From Alphaproteobacteria bacterium UBA830 (GTDB lineage: Bacteria > Pseudomonadota > Alphaproteobacteria > MPNO01 > UBA830): a DNA stretch of 54,676 nucleotides. The stretch covers positions 1 to 54,676 of the forward strand of contig CAJIYX010000019.1 in assembly GCA_905181725.1 (NCBI GenBank), in the 5' to 3' direction. Positions 34,659-44,559 of the stretch are shown piece by piece. A program made the translations under genes and the position numbers. Within the stretch, counting starts at the first letter, position 1; every line of letters begins with the position of its first letter. The notes beneath the pieces were generated by a model. It searched no databases, was not told the origin of the DNA, and saw only the letters and a list, made by a program, of their open reading frames with translations.

Positions 34659-36707
34659 CTAGCGCAGGGCAGCTGCAATGTTGCCGCCATCGACCGTCAT
34701 GACGGCGCCTGTGGTCTTTTTCGCAAGCGCAAGATCGACAAAGGCCTGGGCTACGTCATCCGCCGTCACTTCGCGTCCCAGCAGATTGCCGGCCATGTAA
34801 TCGGCCTCGCTTAAACCCCGCGCGGTCGAGCGGGACGCGATCATATCGTCGGTCAGCAGTCCCGACCGGACACGGTCGGCATTAACGGCATTCGAGCGGA
34901 TTCCATCCGCACCATGATCCAGCGCGTATTGCCGTGACAGAAACAGCGTCGATGCCTTGGGCAGGCCATAGGGCCCGAAATCGAGACCCGGGTTCACCGC
35001 CTGTTTGGACGTATTGAACAGCAACGCCCCGCCCGTGCCCTGCGCTTTCATGATCGCCACCGCGGCCTGCGCACAACGTTGATGCCCCCAGAAGTTGAGC
35101 TCGAAGCTGTCACGCAGGATTTTCTCGTCCACGTCGCCGATACGTCCCTGCCAAGCGGCGCCGGCATTTGAGATCAGGATATCCAGCCCGCCAAACGCTC
35201 GGATAACCGCCGCAAATGCGCGGTCGACCGAGGCGGGTTGCGTCACATCGCACTGAACGCCGACACCGCCAATTTCAGCAGCGACTGCCCGGGCCGCGTC
35301 CTTGTCCTGGTCCAGCACAGCGACTTCGGCACCGGCGCGGGCGAAGGCCGCAGCGGTCGCCCTGCCGATACCGGACCCACCACCGGTGACGGCAACGACA
35401 TGCCGGGTCAGTGGTTTTTCCACGGCTTTGCCGAGTTTTGCCTGCTCGAGCGACCAGTATTCAATCTCGAAGATGTTTTTTTCCGGGATACACTGATACC
35501 GCCCAAGGCGCTCGGCACCGGCGATGACACGCGCTGTCGTTTCGGCGAGGTCTGCCGCGACCGCCGCATCTTTCGCGGACTTGCCCAGCCCGAACAGCCC
35601 CACACCCTGCACCAAAATAACCCGCGGCAACGGATCGAGCGCTTTTTTCGGGCTCTTGAGCTTCTTGTTGTTGCGAACGAAATACCGCTCGTAATCCTTT
35701 TCATAGGCGTCGACCGCCTTTGCTGCTGCCATCGCAAAACCGGCAAGGTCGCCCTGTTTCGGGGCCGGCAGAATAAGCGGCTTGGGCTTTGTGCGAATAA
35801 CGTGGTCCGGGGTCACCGGACCGACAGTCGCGTATTTTTCGAGCCCCTTGCCATTCACATAATCGAGCGCCGCGGAAGAATCCCGGAAATCCATGACCAT
35901 GCGCCGCCAGTCTTCCTGTGTCGGGTCGGCAACAAGACCGCGTAGCACCGGCGCGATATCCTCGACCGCCGCAATGTTCCTGGGTAAACGCACGGAGGCG
36001 AATGATTTCGCCTTGCCTGTACTGGCGAGGTGTTTCTCGGCTACCGTCACGAGATCGATCATGCGCTCATACGCTTTGCGCGCGGTCTCGCCAAAGGTAA
36101 AGATGCCGTGCTTGAGTAGGATCAGGCCTTCGACGTCCGGATGCTTCTCCCATATCCGCGCGCAGGACTGAGCGAGCGCGAATCCGGGCATGATATAGGG
36201 CACCAGTGCGACGCGGTCCCCATAGAGCTCTCGGCAGATGCTGTCGCCATTCGGCTGGTCGGTGACGGACAGGATCGCGTCGGAATGAGTGTGGTCGACG
36301 AATTTGTGTGGCAGAAACGCATGCAGCAGCGTCTCGACGGACGGATTGGGTGATGCAGAATCCAGTAGCGCGCCGCGCTGCGCATTGACCATATCCTCGT
36401 CCGAGAGTTTTTTGAGCATCCGCAGCTTGCGGATGGCATCAAGCCGCACGGCGGGCAGACCGGGTGGCTCGATATCGCCCATATCCCAGCCCGAGCCTTT
36501 GACACACAGCACATCGATCGTATCGCCGGCCGTATCGGTCATACGCGTCTTTACCGACGTATTGCCGCCACCGTGAAGCACCAGACGGGAATCATTGCCG
36601 AGTAGCTGGGTCGTATAGACGCGAAGTGCCAGATCCTCGCCAATATTCTGCGCGGCATAGGATTTGATTACCGCGCGGGTGGCTTTGTCGGACCATCTAC
36701 TTTTCAT
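34659..36707 (-). CDS. Bifunctional rhamnulose-1-phosphate aldolase/short-chain dehydrogenase
   Basis: A 682-residue fusion protein. The N-terminal class II aldolase domain (about 25-240) has LVLHGGGNTSVKTR and the metal-site HTHSDAILSV; the C-terminal SDR domain (about 425-680) has VVAVTGGGSGIGRATAAAF and the catalytic PYGLPKAS (Tyr-x3-Lys). Such fusions split a sugar 1-phosphate such as rhamnulose 1-phosphate and oxidise the aldehyde product. No other rhamnose genes are near, so the sugar is uncertain. ATG 36707 (MKSRWSDK) fits the family start; earlier in-frame starts to 36797 add an unusual leader. Confidence 0.9.
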   Translation of the reverse strand: MKSRWSDKATRAVIKSYAAQNIGEDLALRVYTTQLLGNDSRLVLHGGGNTSVKTRMTDTAGDTIDVLCVKGSGWDMGDIEPPGLPAVRLDAIRKLRMLKKLSDEDMVNAQRGALLDSASPNPSVETLLHAFLPHKFVDHTHSDAILSVTDQPNGDSICRELYGDRVALVPYIMPGFALAQSCARIWEKHPDVEGLILLKHGIFTFGETARKAYERMIDLVTVAEKHLASTGKAKSFASVRLPRNIAAVEDIAPVLRGLVADPTQEDWRRMVMDFRDSSAALDYVNGKGLEKYATVGPVTPDHVIRTKPKPLILPAPKQGDLAGFAMAAAKAVDAYEKDYERYFVRNNKKLKSPKKALDPLPRVILVQGVGLFGLGKSAKDAAVAADLAETTARVIAGAERLGRYQCIPEKNIFEIEYWSLEQAKLGKAVEKPLTRHVVAVTGGGSGIGRATAAAFARAGAEVAVLDQDKDAARAVAAEIGGVGVQCDVTQPASVDRAFAAVIRAFGGLDILISNAGAAWQGRIGDVDEKILRDSFELNFWGHQRCAQAAVAIMKAQGTGGALLFNTSKQAVNPGLDFGPYGLPKASTLFLSRQYALDHGADGIRSNAVNADRVRSGLLTDDMIASRSTARGLSEADYMAGNLLGREVTADDVAQAFVDLALAKKTTGAVMTVDGGNIAAALR

Positions 36708-36931
36708 ATTTTGAACTCTCATCTGGCTTACATCAGGATATCGTCGGGAATTCATCGGGAGATCACCGGGGCAGGCAATGTGATCGAAGCCGGCCACTTT
36801 CTCAAGCCGGTGCGCGAAACGCGCCGCGCACCAATATTTTCTTGTTTACCAAGTGTTTACCAAAAAGAGGAACTCTGGTGATGCGTGGCGCATTGCATTG
36901 CCCCTGCGCGATATATGGGGGAACGACGACA

Positions 36932-37988
36932 GTGAAAGCTCGCAATCCCGTTTTGCGGTCCATGGCGGTATTCGCATTGCTGGGCGCTTCGGGCGCACTG
37001 GCGGCTGACGGCCGTGCTGAGCCTAAGGACGCCAACGCACATGCTGCGGACAACCATAAGGCCTCCAAAAAACCCATGGCGCTGACCCCGCCGCATAAGG
37101 CAAAAGTAACAGCGCACGGCGCGAAAGCCAAAGCGCATAGCGCATAGCGCATAGCGCATAGCGCATAGCGCGAAAAACGCCGAACATAAAAGCAAAGCAT
37201 CCGCCGACAAAAAATGTCGGCACACAAACCGGCCTATAAACCTGCAACAACCAAGCCCACTAAAAAGATCGTTATGGCGCCGCAAATGCCAAAGAAAACC
37301 CATGCCGCCAATTGGGGTTATCGCAGTGCCGGTGGCACCTGCGCATTGGGGCGACCTTACATCCACGTTCAAGGCATGCTCGACGGGCCAGCATCAATCT
37401 CCGGTTAACCTCGAAGCGACAGAAGTCGGTCACCTCGGACCACTCAACATCCATTACAAAGTGTCGCTGATCGATCTGGTCAATAATGGCCATACCGTTC
37501 AGACAAATTACTGCAAAGGCAGCTACATCACCCTCGACAACGAGCGCTACGACCTGCTGCAGTTCCATTTTCATACGCCCAGCGAACATCGCGTCGCGGG
37601 GCGCAGCTTTCCGATGGAAATACATTTCGTCCACCGCAACAAACGCGGCCAACTCGCAGTGGTCGGCGTTCTCGTTGCCACGGATGACTATAATCTGGCG
37701 GCCCCTGAAATTTGGGATCATCTGCCGACGCGAGCCCATACAAAATCGGCGAATACTCGCGCCCTGATCAACGCCCACGATCTGTTGCCGGGCGGCACGA
37801 AGCACTTTCGGTACAGCGGATCGCTGACCACACCACCCTGCTCCGAAAACGTAAACTAGCTGGTTCTGCAGACACCGATCGTATTTTCGGAGGGCCAGAT
37901 CGCCAAACTGCATCGCATCATCGGCATGAATGCGCGACCTGCACAGGCGCGAAACAGCCGCTACCTGCTGCAGTCGATCGGAGGTTAG
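36932..37988 (+). pseudogene. Alpha-type carbonic anhydrase, broken
   Basis: Remains of a periplasmic alpha carbonic anhydrase (zinc enzyme for CO2/bicarbonate). A signal peptide from GTG 36932 (VLRSMAVFALLGASGALAA) is followed by a long Lys/Ala/His-rich linker, then the enzyme domain: PAHWGDL, HQSPVNLEATE, the zinc ligands in LLQFHFHTPSEH and MEIHFVHRN, and LTTPPCSENVN. Lesions: a 7-base repeat expansion that brings TAG into frame at 37145, a frame change in an A-run near 37214, another near 37336, and TAG at 37857-37859 where Trp is expected. The end frame continues to TAG 37986. Confidence 0.82.
37132..37171. repeat. Heptanucleotide repeat AGCGCAT x5 plus partial
   Basis: Five perfect copies (37132-37166) followed by AGCGC. 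They lie inside the carbonic anhydrase linker. With a single copy the frame would read on as A-K-A-H-S-A-K-N-A; with two or more copies an in-frame TAG appears. Seven is not a multiple of three, so each slip also changes the frame. Confidence 0.92.
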
Positions 37989-37992
37989 GCCC

Positions 37993-38876
37993 ATGAAAAT
38001 ACAATTACTCTCGACACTCGCCGTGTTCGGTCTTTCCGCCTGCGCAATGCCGAACCTCGACGCCCTCACCGGATCGAAGAACCCGGCAACCATGGCCAGC
38101 GCAACCGGGTCCGGGCTCAAAGGAGATCCGATGCGGATCGACACGATCTCCTTCGCCGACGCCTATTGCCGCAAAGACGGGATGGCCGCGGTCGCAGCGA
38201 GCCGGAAGCTTGTTATCGCCAACCCGACCCATCCCCGCGCGCTGCTAAATTACAGCCTGTCGCTCGACCTGGCGGGACGCGGCATTGCCGCCTATCGGCT
38301 TCTCGCGCCGCTTGGCAAGGCCGGGCACACCATGCCGACCGCCCTGCGATGCGGCGATGATTTTATCTATTCGGGAACTGTCGCCGAAGTTGCGCAGCGC
38401 CGACTGTTCGTTATCAAATCATCGCTGACAGCCCTCGGCATGACAATGCCTCTGTCGTCCCCTGCAGAAACAAAAGCCGGCAGCAATACGATTTACCGGC
38501 TCACCGCCCTGGTGCTTTCCAGAGGAGAAATGGACGCCAATAAAGAAAAAATTGCTCTAAAAATGGCCAAAATGCGATTTCGAAGCCAAAAGTGGCGCCG
38601 ATGTCCGAATAATCCGGGAAAATTTGCCATTTTTTCACCTGGGTCCTATAAATCGATCCCCAATCTGGATAGAGTCTGTCGAAACCTGCAAAAAAGTTTT
38701 CAAAGACCCTCGGCACCCAGCCGAAATCCGTTTCGGAAATCAATCTTGGGCGGAAAAAAAGCCGCTACCTGAGGCTCGGCGTTAAAGTCGCGAGTGCGAA
38801 AACCGCGCGGGATATCTGCAAACGTCTGAAAGCGGGCGGCCAGTATTGTGTCGTTCGCCGGTCACGCAAATCTTGA
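37993..38876 (+). pseudogene. Lipoprotein with SPOR-like C-terminus, frameshifted
   Basis: ATG 37993 follows GGAGGT and begins MKIQLLSTLAVFGLSACAMP, with lipobox LSAC. The N-terminal half reads cleanly with a TPR-like helix pair (SRKLVIANPTHPRALLNYSL). After about codon 195 the frame degenerates and stops at 38772. The other frames carry the expected ending: IESVETCKKVF, KTLGTQPKSVSEINLG, then YLRLGVKVASAKTARDICKR and CVVRRSRKS with a stop at 38874. At least two indels, near 38580 and 38700, separate the parts. It starts five bases after the carbonic anhydrase stop, so the two formed an operon. Confidence 0.7.
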
Positions 38877-38894
38877 ACCTTTAGCGCTGCCGGA

Positions 38895-39992
38895 TCAGCC
38901 GGCCAGTGCCGGATAAAGCCCGGCCAGACCGTCTTTTGATGCGCTGCACACGCCGCGTTCGGTAATCAATCCAGTCACAAATCGGGCAGGCGTAACATCG
39001 AACGCGAAATTCGCAGCAGGGCTGCCCGCAGGCACGATCTCGACCGTCTCCACATCTCCTCCGGCCGTCCGACCAGTCATGTGCGTCACTTCCACCGTAT
39101 CGCGCTGTTCGATCGGGATGTCACGCACCCCGTCATCGATCGTCCAGTCGATCGTTGGCCCCGGCAGACCCACATAGAACGGCACGCCATTATCGTGGGC
39201 GGCAAGCGCTTTCAGATAGGTGCCGATCTTGTTGCAGACATCTCCGGCGGCGGTCGTCCGGTCGGTGCCGGTGATGCACATATCGACCATGCCATGCTGC
39301 ATAAGATGTCCGCCGACATTGTCGACGATCACTGTATGCGCAACGCCGTGCTTCCCCAGTTCCCACGCCGTCAGGCTGGCACCCTGATTGCGCGGCCGGG
39401 TCTCGTCCACCCAGACATGCACCGGGATACCGGCATCATGGGCCTTGTAAATCGGTGCAAGTGCGGTGCCCCAGTCGACCGTCGCCAGCCAACCGGCGTT
39501 GCAATGTGTCAGCACGTTTACGCGATCGGGCTTACCGCGCGCTTCCCAAACATTGTGGATCAGCGACAGCCCGTAATCGCCGATGGACGAACAGATTGCC
39601 ACGTCTTCATCGCAGATCTCCACGGCACGAATATAGGCCGCCTGCTCGCGCGCATTGGGCGCCAGCGGCAGCAACAGCGCCTGCATGGCATCAACCGCCC
39701 AACGAAGGTTTACCGCCGTGGGTCGTGTCGCCATCAGCGCCTGGGCCGACGCGGTCACGTTCTCGTCCGACGGGTCTTCGCGCATCGCGAGCGCCATACC
39801 ATAAGCCGCCGTCGCCCCGATCAGCGGCGCACCGCGCACCCACATATCGCGGATTGCCGTCGCCGCCGCCGCACAGTCTTCCAGTCTGGTGACTTCGAAC
39901 GTAAAAGGCAGTTTCGTCTGATCTATAATTTCGACACCCCGCCCGTCATCCGCCAGCCAGATGGTGCGATAGGGTTTACCGTCTACGTTCAC
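38895..39992 (-). CDS. mtnA: S-methyl-5-thioribose-1-phosphate isomerase
   Basis: Second step of methionine salvage: converts methylthioribose 1-phosphate to methylthioribulose 1-phosphate. The 365 residues share the eIF2B-like fold: [40 protein letters not shown] with the catalytic Cys, and [19 protein letters not shown] with the catalytic Asp. It starts with GTG at 39992 and overlaps the mtnP stop (GTGA), so the two are coupled. Confidence 0.95.
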   Translation of the reverse strand: MNVDGKPYRTIWLADDGRGVEIIDQTKLPFTFEVTRLEDCAAAATAIRDMWVRGAPLIGATAAYGMALAMREDPSDENVTASAQALMATRPTAVNLRWAVDAMQALLLPLAPNAREQAAYIRAVEICDEDVAICSSIGDYGLSLIHNVWEARGKPDRVNVLTHCNAGWLATVDWGTALAPIYKAHDAGIPVHVWVDETRPRNQGASLTAWELGKHGVAHTVIVDNVGGHLMQHGMVDMCITGTDRTTAAGDVCNKIGTYLKALAAHDNGVPFYVGLPGPTIDWTIDDGVRDIPIEQRDTVEVTHMTGRTAGGDVETVEIVPAGSPAANFAFDVTPARFVTGLITERGVCSASKDGLAGLYPALAG

Positions 39993-40876
39993 GCCCCAAG
40001 CACCCTCTGTGCGACCGCATCCAGCATCGCGACCGCATCGGGGTCGCGTGCTTCGGGCGGCGTAATGATCGCGAAATCGAGCGCGGTGTGACAGCCGTCA
40101 TTGCAGGATTCTGCGCGGCCTGCGAGTTTCGGGATGACAGCCTTTATCAATGACCGCGCCTTTTCGGCATTTTCCTGGACGACCTTAATGACCGCATCGA
40201 CCGTCACATCCTCATGTTCCTCATGCCAGCAATCATAATCCGTCACCATGGCGACGGTCGCGTAACACATCTCAGCTTCCCGGGCGAGCTTGGCCTCGGG
40301 CATGTTTGTCATCCCGATCACATCGCATCCCCAGGACCGGTAGAGATTGCTTTCGGCCCGAGTGGAAAACTGCGGGCCTTCCATCACCATGTAAGTGCCA
40401 CCCTGCGAATGCGCGATCCCGAGGTCGCCCAGCGCGTCAACCAGGTGCCCGCCCAGACGTCCGCAGACCGGGTCGGCCATGGATACATGGGCGACGCAGC
40501 CCTCGCCGAAGAAAGTTTTTTTCCGGGCGAATGTCCGGTCGATGAACTGATCGACGATCACAAAGTGACCGGGTGCATATTCTTCCTTCAACGATCCGAC
40601 CGCGCTGATCGACACGATTTCGGTCACACCTGCCCGCTTCAGCACATCGATATTGGCATGAAAGTTAAGCCCGCTCGGCGGCACGCGGTGGCCGCGCCCG
40701 TGACGCGGCAGAAAAACGATCTTCTGGCCGTCCAGTTCGCCGAACAGCAACTCGTCCGACGGCAGACCAAACGGCGAGACTGCCTGCTTCCACTCGGTAT
40801 TGGTCAACCCGTCGATATCGTAAACGCCGCTTCCGCCAATCACGCCAATCACTGGCGGTGTACTCGGTTGGGTCAT
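39989..40876 (-). CDS. mtnP: S-methyl-5'-thioadenosine phosphorylase
   Basis: First phosphorolytic step of methionine salvage: methylthioadenosine plus phosphate to adenine and methylthioribose 1-phosphate. The 295 residues have [47 protein letters not shown] and the substrate-site [12 protein letters not shown], then [18 protein letters not shown] 40876 (MTQPSTPP) is supported by GGAG seven bases upstream. Adenine released here can be reused. Co-transcribed with mtnA; later pathway genes are not in the window. Confidence 0.95.
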   Translation of the reverse strand: MTQPSTPPVIGVIGGSGVYDIDGLTNTEWKQAVSPFGLPSDELLFGELDGQKIVFLPRHGRGHRVPPSGLNFHANIDVLKRAGVTEIVSISAVGSLKEEYAPGHFVIVDQFIDRTFARKKTFFGEGCVAHVSMADPVCGRLGGHLVDALGDLGIAHSQGGTYMVMEGPQFSTRAESNLYRSWGCDVIGMTNMPEAKLAREAEMCYATVAMVTDYDCWHEEHEDVTVDAVIKVVQENAEKARSLIKAVIPKLAGRAESCNDGCHTALDFAIITPPEARDPDAVAMLDAVAQRVLGA

Positions 40877-41001
40877 TCGGATTCTCCATGAATTTGATCT
40901 TCCGTTGTGCGGGATTTGACCGGGTGGATCAAGCCCGCAGGCGCCGACCATGGCACCAGGGCGTGAAATAGCTATTATGCGAAAAAAAAGGGGGCCGCAG
41001 A

Positions 41002-43302
41002 ATGACGACGACAGCCTTCACGACATTATGGAAACACCTGGTCCTGATACTGGCTTTTGTTTTTCTGGCGTTTCCATCCGTCGCATAAACGGCAACATCT
41101 ACCGCCAGCAACCCCGCGGCCGTCCAGAAACTGATCGGCGACGCCCAGAAATCAAGCGCAAAAATCGTCGTGATCGAAACAAGCATTCCGGCGGCGACGG
41201 TCGCAAGCCAGTCGCTTGAGACGCCGTCAATGGCGGACCGGGTAGAGATGAATGGCTTCGAATTTCGCGACCGGCTCGTCGCTATTCTCAACGACGCGTC
41301 CGGGTTTCGTCGGTGAAACGATGACGACACTCCGCAACGTCGATTCCGACCGCGGTCTTACGTGGGTCGCCCTTGTTCTGTTCTTCATGACCGTTCATCT
41401 AACGGCTGGTTACGGCGTCGAAAGACTGTTCCGCAACTGGGTACGGCCACATTTCGCGTACATGTTTAATCCCATTCCGCAGAGCCGGGCGGAGAAGATC
41501 GGCTATCTTCTGCTGAGCGGCGTGCTTCAGGCATTTTCCATCGCGCTATAAATTCTCACCGCATTCACGCTGATTGTCGTCTTCGCCCCGGAAGAGGAAC
41601 ACATTCGCAATACCGAATTCATTATCCTCGGTACAGTAGCGGCAATACGTATCCTGGCCACTTTTTCCACGCCTTTCTGGCGGTCGGGGCGCCGTCGCAC
41701 CGGATGGTGCACGCCACGGATGCCGTTGCGGAGAACGTATATCGCGCTCTGTTGATCGCAATCATCGTCATTGGAATCGCCATGAGCATGTGCCTCTGGA
41801 TGGAAGCGCTCGGCCTCAACGAAAATGCTCACAAGCTCGGCCTGACCGGGGCGACGCTGATTTCATCGACACTGTTCAGCTCCTTTGTATTGAGACGCCG
41901 CGCGGATGTCGCCGGCATGCTGCTTGGTGCAGCTCGGGACTCCCAGGCGACATGGTGGCGGCTTTTTGCGCGCACATGGCACGGCCTCGCGGCCGTTTAT
42001 GCGATGGCGGCGTTCTGCGTCACTGTCGCCCGGCTAGTGCTGGATATTCCCGGCGTATTTGCACTCGTGACCGGACCGGTAATCGTTCTCCTCGGCTCAT
42101 TGTCTCTCTTCGCCGTGGCTCTGCTTGTCATCGAACGGACATTCAGCCGGAAAGGCCCGAGCGTCCACGTCATGCAGCCGATAGGTGGCGACGACGACGA
42201 GACGGAAGAGATCGCCGACAGTGTCCTGGAAGCGATGGAGGACGACGAAGCCTATGCGCTTGAACGTCGCCACCGCAGCTTCAAAGATGTCGTGGAACAC
42301 GCAGCGGCGATTCTGATCACCGCTATGGCAGCCTGGGCGATATTTGCGGTCTGGGGCGTCAATCTGGCCCAGAGCGGCACCATCGCCCATGCCGTGTGGG
42401 AAGTCGCCCTGATCGTCTTCCTTGCCTGGCTCGCCTTTGAGGCCGTGGATATCGCGATCGACAAAAAGATCGAAGACGAGGGCGGCGATATCACCGCCGC
42501 ACTGGGCGAGGAAGGCAGCGGCGGTGGTACATCACGGCTCACCACGCTGTCACCCTTGTTCCGGAACTTCCTGCTGATCATCATTGTCATCATCGCAGGA
42601 ATGGTGGCACTTGCCGAGTTGGGCGTCGACATCGCACCGCTGTTTGCCGGTGCCGGGGTTCTCGGTCTCGCCATTGGCTTCGGCGCGCAATCGCTGATTA
42701 AGGACATTTTTTCAGGCGCCTTCTTCCTGCTCGATGACGCCTTCCGTATTGGTGAATATATCGACGTCGGCAGTGGGAAAGGCTCGTTCGAGAAAATCTC
42801 CCTGCGCTCGATGCAGCTTCGCCATCACCGCGGCGCGCTGCACACTATCCCCTTCGGCGAAATTAAATACCTGACCAACTATTCACGCGACTGGGTGATG
42901 ATGAAACTGCCGCTGCGGGTGAACTACGACACCGATGTCGAGAAGGTCCGCAAGCTGGTCAAGAATCTCGGCAAGGCGCTGATGGCCCACCCCGAGCTAG
43001 GACATACGTTCGTGCAGCCGCTCAAATCACAGGGTGTCTCCAAGATGGAAGGCTCGGCGATGATCATCCGGATCAAGTTCATGACCAAACCGGGCGAACA
43101 GTTCATGACGCGAAAAGTGGTCTATGCCGAGATTCACAAACTGTTCGAGGAAAACGACATCAAGTTCGCGCATCAGCGCGTCACCGTGCATGTTGACGAA
43201 GACGATACCGGATCAACAGCGATCGATCGTCCCGCTGTCGCCGCTGCGGGCGCTCAGGCAGTAGGATTGGCAGGGGCCCGGCCGGACGGAAAACCGGTAT
43301 AA
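41002..43302 (+). pseudogene. MscS-family mechanosensitive channel, broken at its 5' half
   Basis: From ATG 41002 a signal-like stretch (LVLILAFVFLAFPSVA) runs into TAA at 41086-41088, continues as a plausible periplasmic domain, shifts frame near 41310, passes through two membrane-like segments to a second stop (TAA 41549-41551), and shifts back near 41685. From there an intact 532-codon frame (41704-43302) holds further spans and the MscS core: ALAELGVDIAPLFAGAGVLG, then FGAQSLIKDIFSGAFFLLDD and LHTIPFGEIKYLTNYSRDW. Two stops and two compensating shifts. The intact C-terminal part could in principle still be translated from ATG 41704. Confidence 0.85.
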
Positions 43303-43332
43303 GAGCCGGATTACCCCTCGCAACTGCACGCT

Positions 43333-43713
43333 CTACCCAGGCTTACGGCAGACCGCCTGAAGCTTGTTGCCGTCCGGGTCTCGCACATAGGCGGCATAGT
43401 AATCTTCGTGATATTGAGGGCGCAGCCCGGGCGCGCCCTCGTCCGTGCCGCCTGCGTCGAGCGCCGCCGCGTGAAAGGCATCCACGTCGGCCCGGCTCTC
43501 GGCAACAAAGGCTGCATGAACACCATTGCCGGTCGACGCCACGTTTCCGTCAAACGCGTTCATCACGAAAAACCTCGCACCCGACCGGTCGCCATAGGAA
43601 ATAAACGTCTCGCGCTCCAGCCCGCGGACATGGCCGAGGATGCCGAGAACCGCATCGTAAAAGGCGCCGGCACGCACAAGATCGTTCGTGCCGAAGGTGA
43701 CATGACTGAACAT
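43333..43713 (-). CDS. VOC family protein
   Basis: A 126-residue glyoxalase-fold protein with MFSHVTFGTNDLVRAGAFYD, the first metal-ligand His, then HAAFVAESRADVDAFHAAAL and the end DYYAAYVRDPDGNKLQAVC with the terminal-region Glu/Lys. It resembles uncharacterised single-chain VOC proteins, not lactoylglutathione lyase proper. Lies just downstream of the pet operon terminus on the same strand, about 70 bases away. Confidence 0.88.
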   Translation of the reverse strand: MFSHVTFGTNDLVRAGAFYDAVLGILGHVRGLERETFISYGDRSGARFFVMNAFDGNVASTGNGVHAAFVAESRADVDAFHAAALDAGGTDEGAPGLRPQYHEDYYAAYVRDPDGNKLQAVCRKPG

Positions 43714-43785
43714 TTGGTATCTCCCAAAAGAAACGGGCGGATCGATTGATCCGCCCGCTTATCGTAATCGAATTTTCAGGTCGGG

Positions 43786-44559
43786 CTAGTGAACGTCGGC
43801 CCAGATCCGCCGTTTGAGGACATAAAGCAGACCCGTCATCAGCAGCAGGAACAGGATAACCTTGATCCCCATCCGCTTGCGTTCCTCGAGTTCGGGTTGT
43901 GCCGCCCAGGTCAGGAAGGTCACAACGTCCTCGGCCTGCTGTTTGACCGTCGCCTTGGTCTTGTCGGCGTAATCAACGCCTTCATCCGACAGGGGCGGTG
44001 CCATCGCGATGAGATGACCTGAGAAGTTTGCATTGTAATACATGCCTTCAGGCACTTCCTCGCCGGCCGGCGCATCCGTGTACCCGGTCAGCAGCCCGTT
44101 GACGTAGTTGGAGCCGTTAAGCCGCGCCTTGATGATCAACGACAGATCAGGCGGCAGCGCCCCGCCATTGGAGGCGCGAGCAGCGTTTTCGTTGGCAAAC
44201 GGCGACTTGAACTTGTCCGCCGGGATACCGGGACGATCTTCGATCTCGCCCTCTTCGTTCGGTTCGGCAGGCACGTCAACATCGGCCGCAATCGCCTTTA
44301 CCTCGGCTTCGGTAAAACCGATATCCATCAGGTTGCGATAAGCGACCAGTCGAAGACTGTGGCAGCCGGCACAGACGCCATTATAGACCTCGAAGCCGCG
44401 GCGCAGCGCCGCACGGTCATAGGTGCCGAACAGACCGGAGAACGACCAGTGATGTTCAGGCGCATGGGGTGCGTCGCCCGCTGCATTGGCAGATGAGAAG
44501 GTCATCGAGGCGGTCACCGCAACGACACCGGCGACAAGAGCGGTTCTGATCATATTCAT
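43786..44559 (-). CDS. petC: Cytochrome c1 of the bc1 complex
   Basis: Membrane-anchored haem protein that passes electrons from the Rieske centre to soluble cytochrome c. The 257-residue product has a Sec signal (ALVAGVVAVTASMTFSSANA), the haem site VCAGCHSLRLVAYRN, the Met-ligand region LIAMAPPLSDEGVDYAD, and a C-terminal span KVILFLLLMTGLLYVLKRRI. Its start abuts the petB stop within one base. Last gene of petABC. Confidence 0.95.
   Translation of the reverse strand: MNMIRTALVAGVVAVTASMTFSSANAAGDAPHAPEHHWSFSGLFGTYDRAALRRGFEVYNGVCAGCHSLRLVAYRNLMDIGFTEAEVKAIAADVDVPAEPNEEGEIEDRPGIPADKFKSPFANENAARASNGGALPPDLSLIIKARLNGSNYVNGLLTGYTDAPAGEEVPEGMYYNANFSGHLIAMAPPLSDEGVDYADKTKATVKQQAEDVVTFLTWAAQPELEERKRMGIKVILFLLLMTGLLYVLKRRIWADVH

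Noticed and set aside
37272..38144. A 290-codon frame antisense to the carbonic anhydrase remnant
   Set aside because: Open only because of base composition; the zinc-ligand motifs are on the plus strand.
17037..41551. Stop-codon reassignment or programmed readthrough to explain the in-frame stops
   Set aside because: All three stop codons occur both inside the damaged genes and as ordinary ends of intact genes. Core genes contain none internally.
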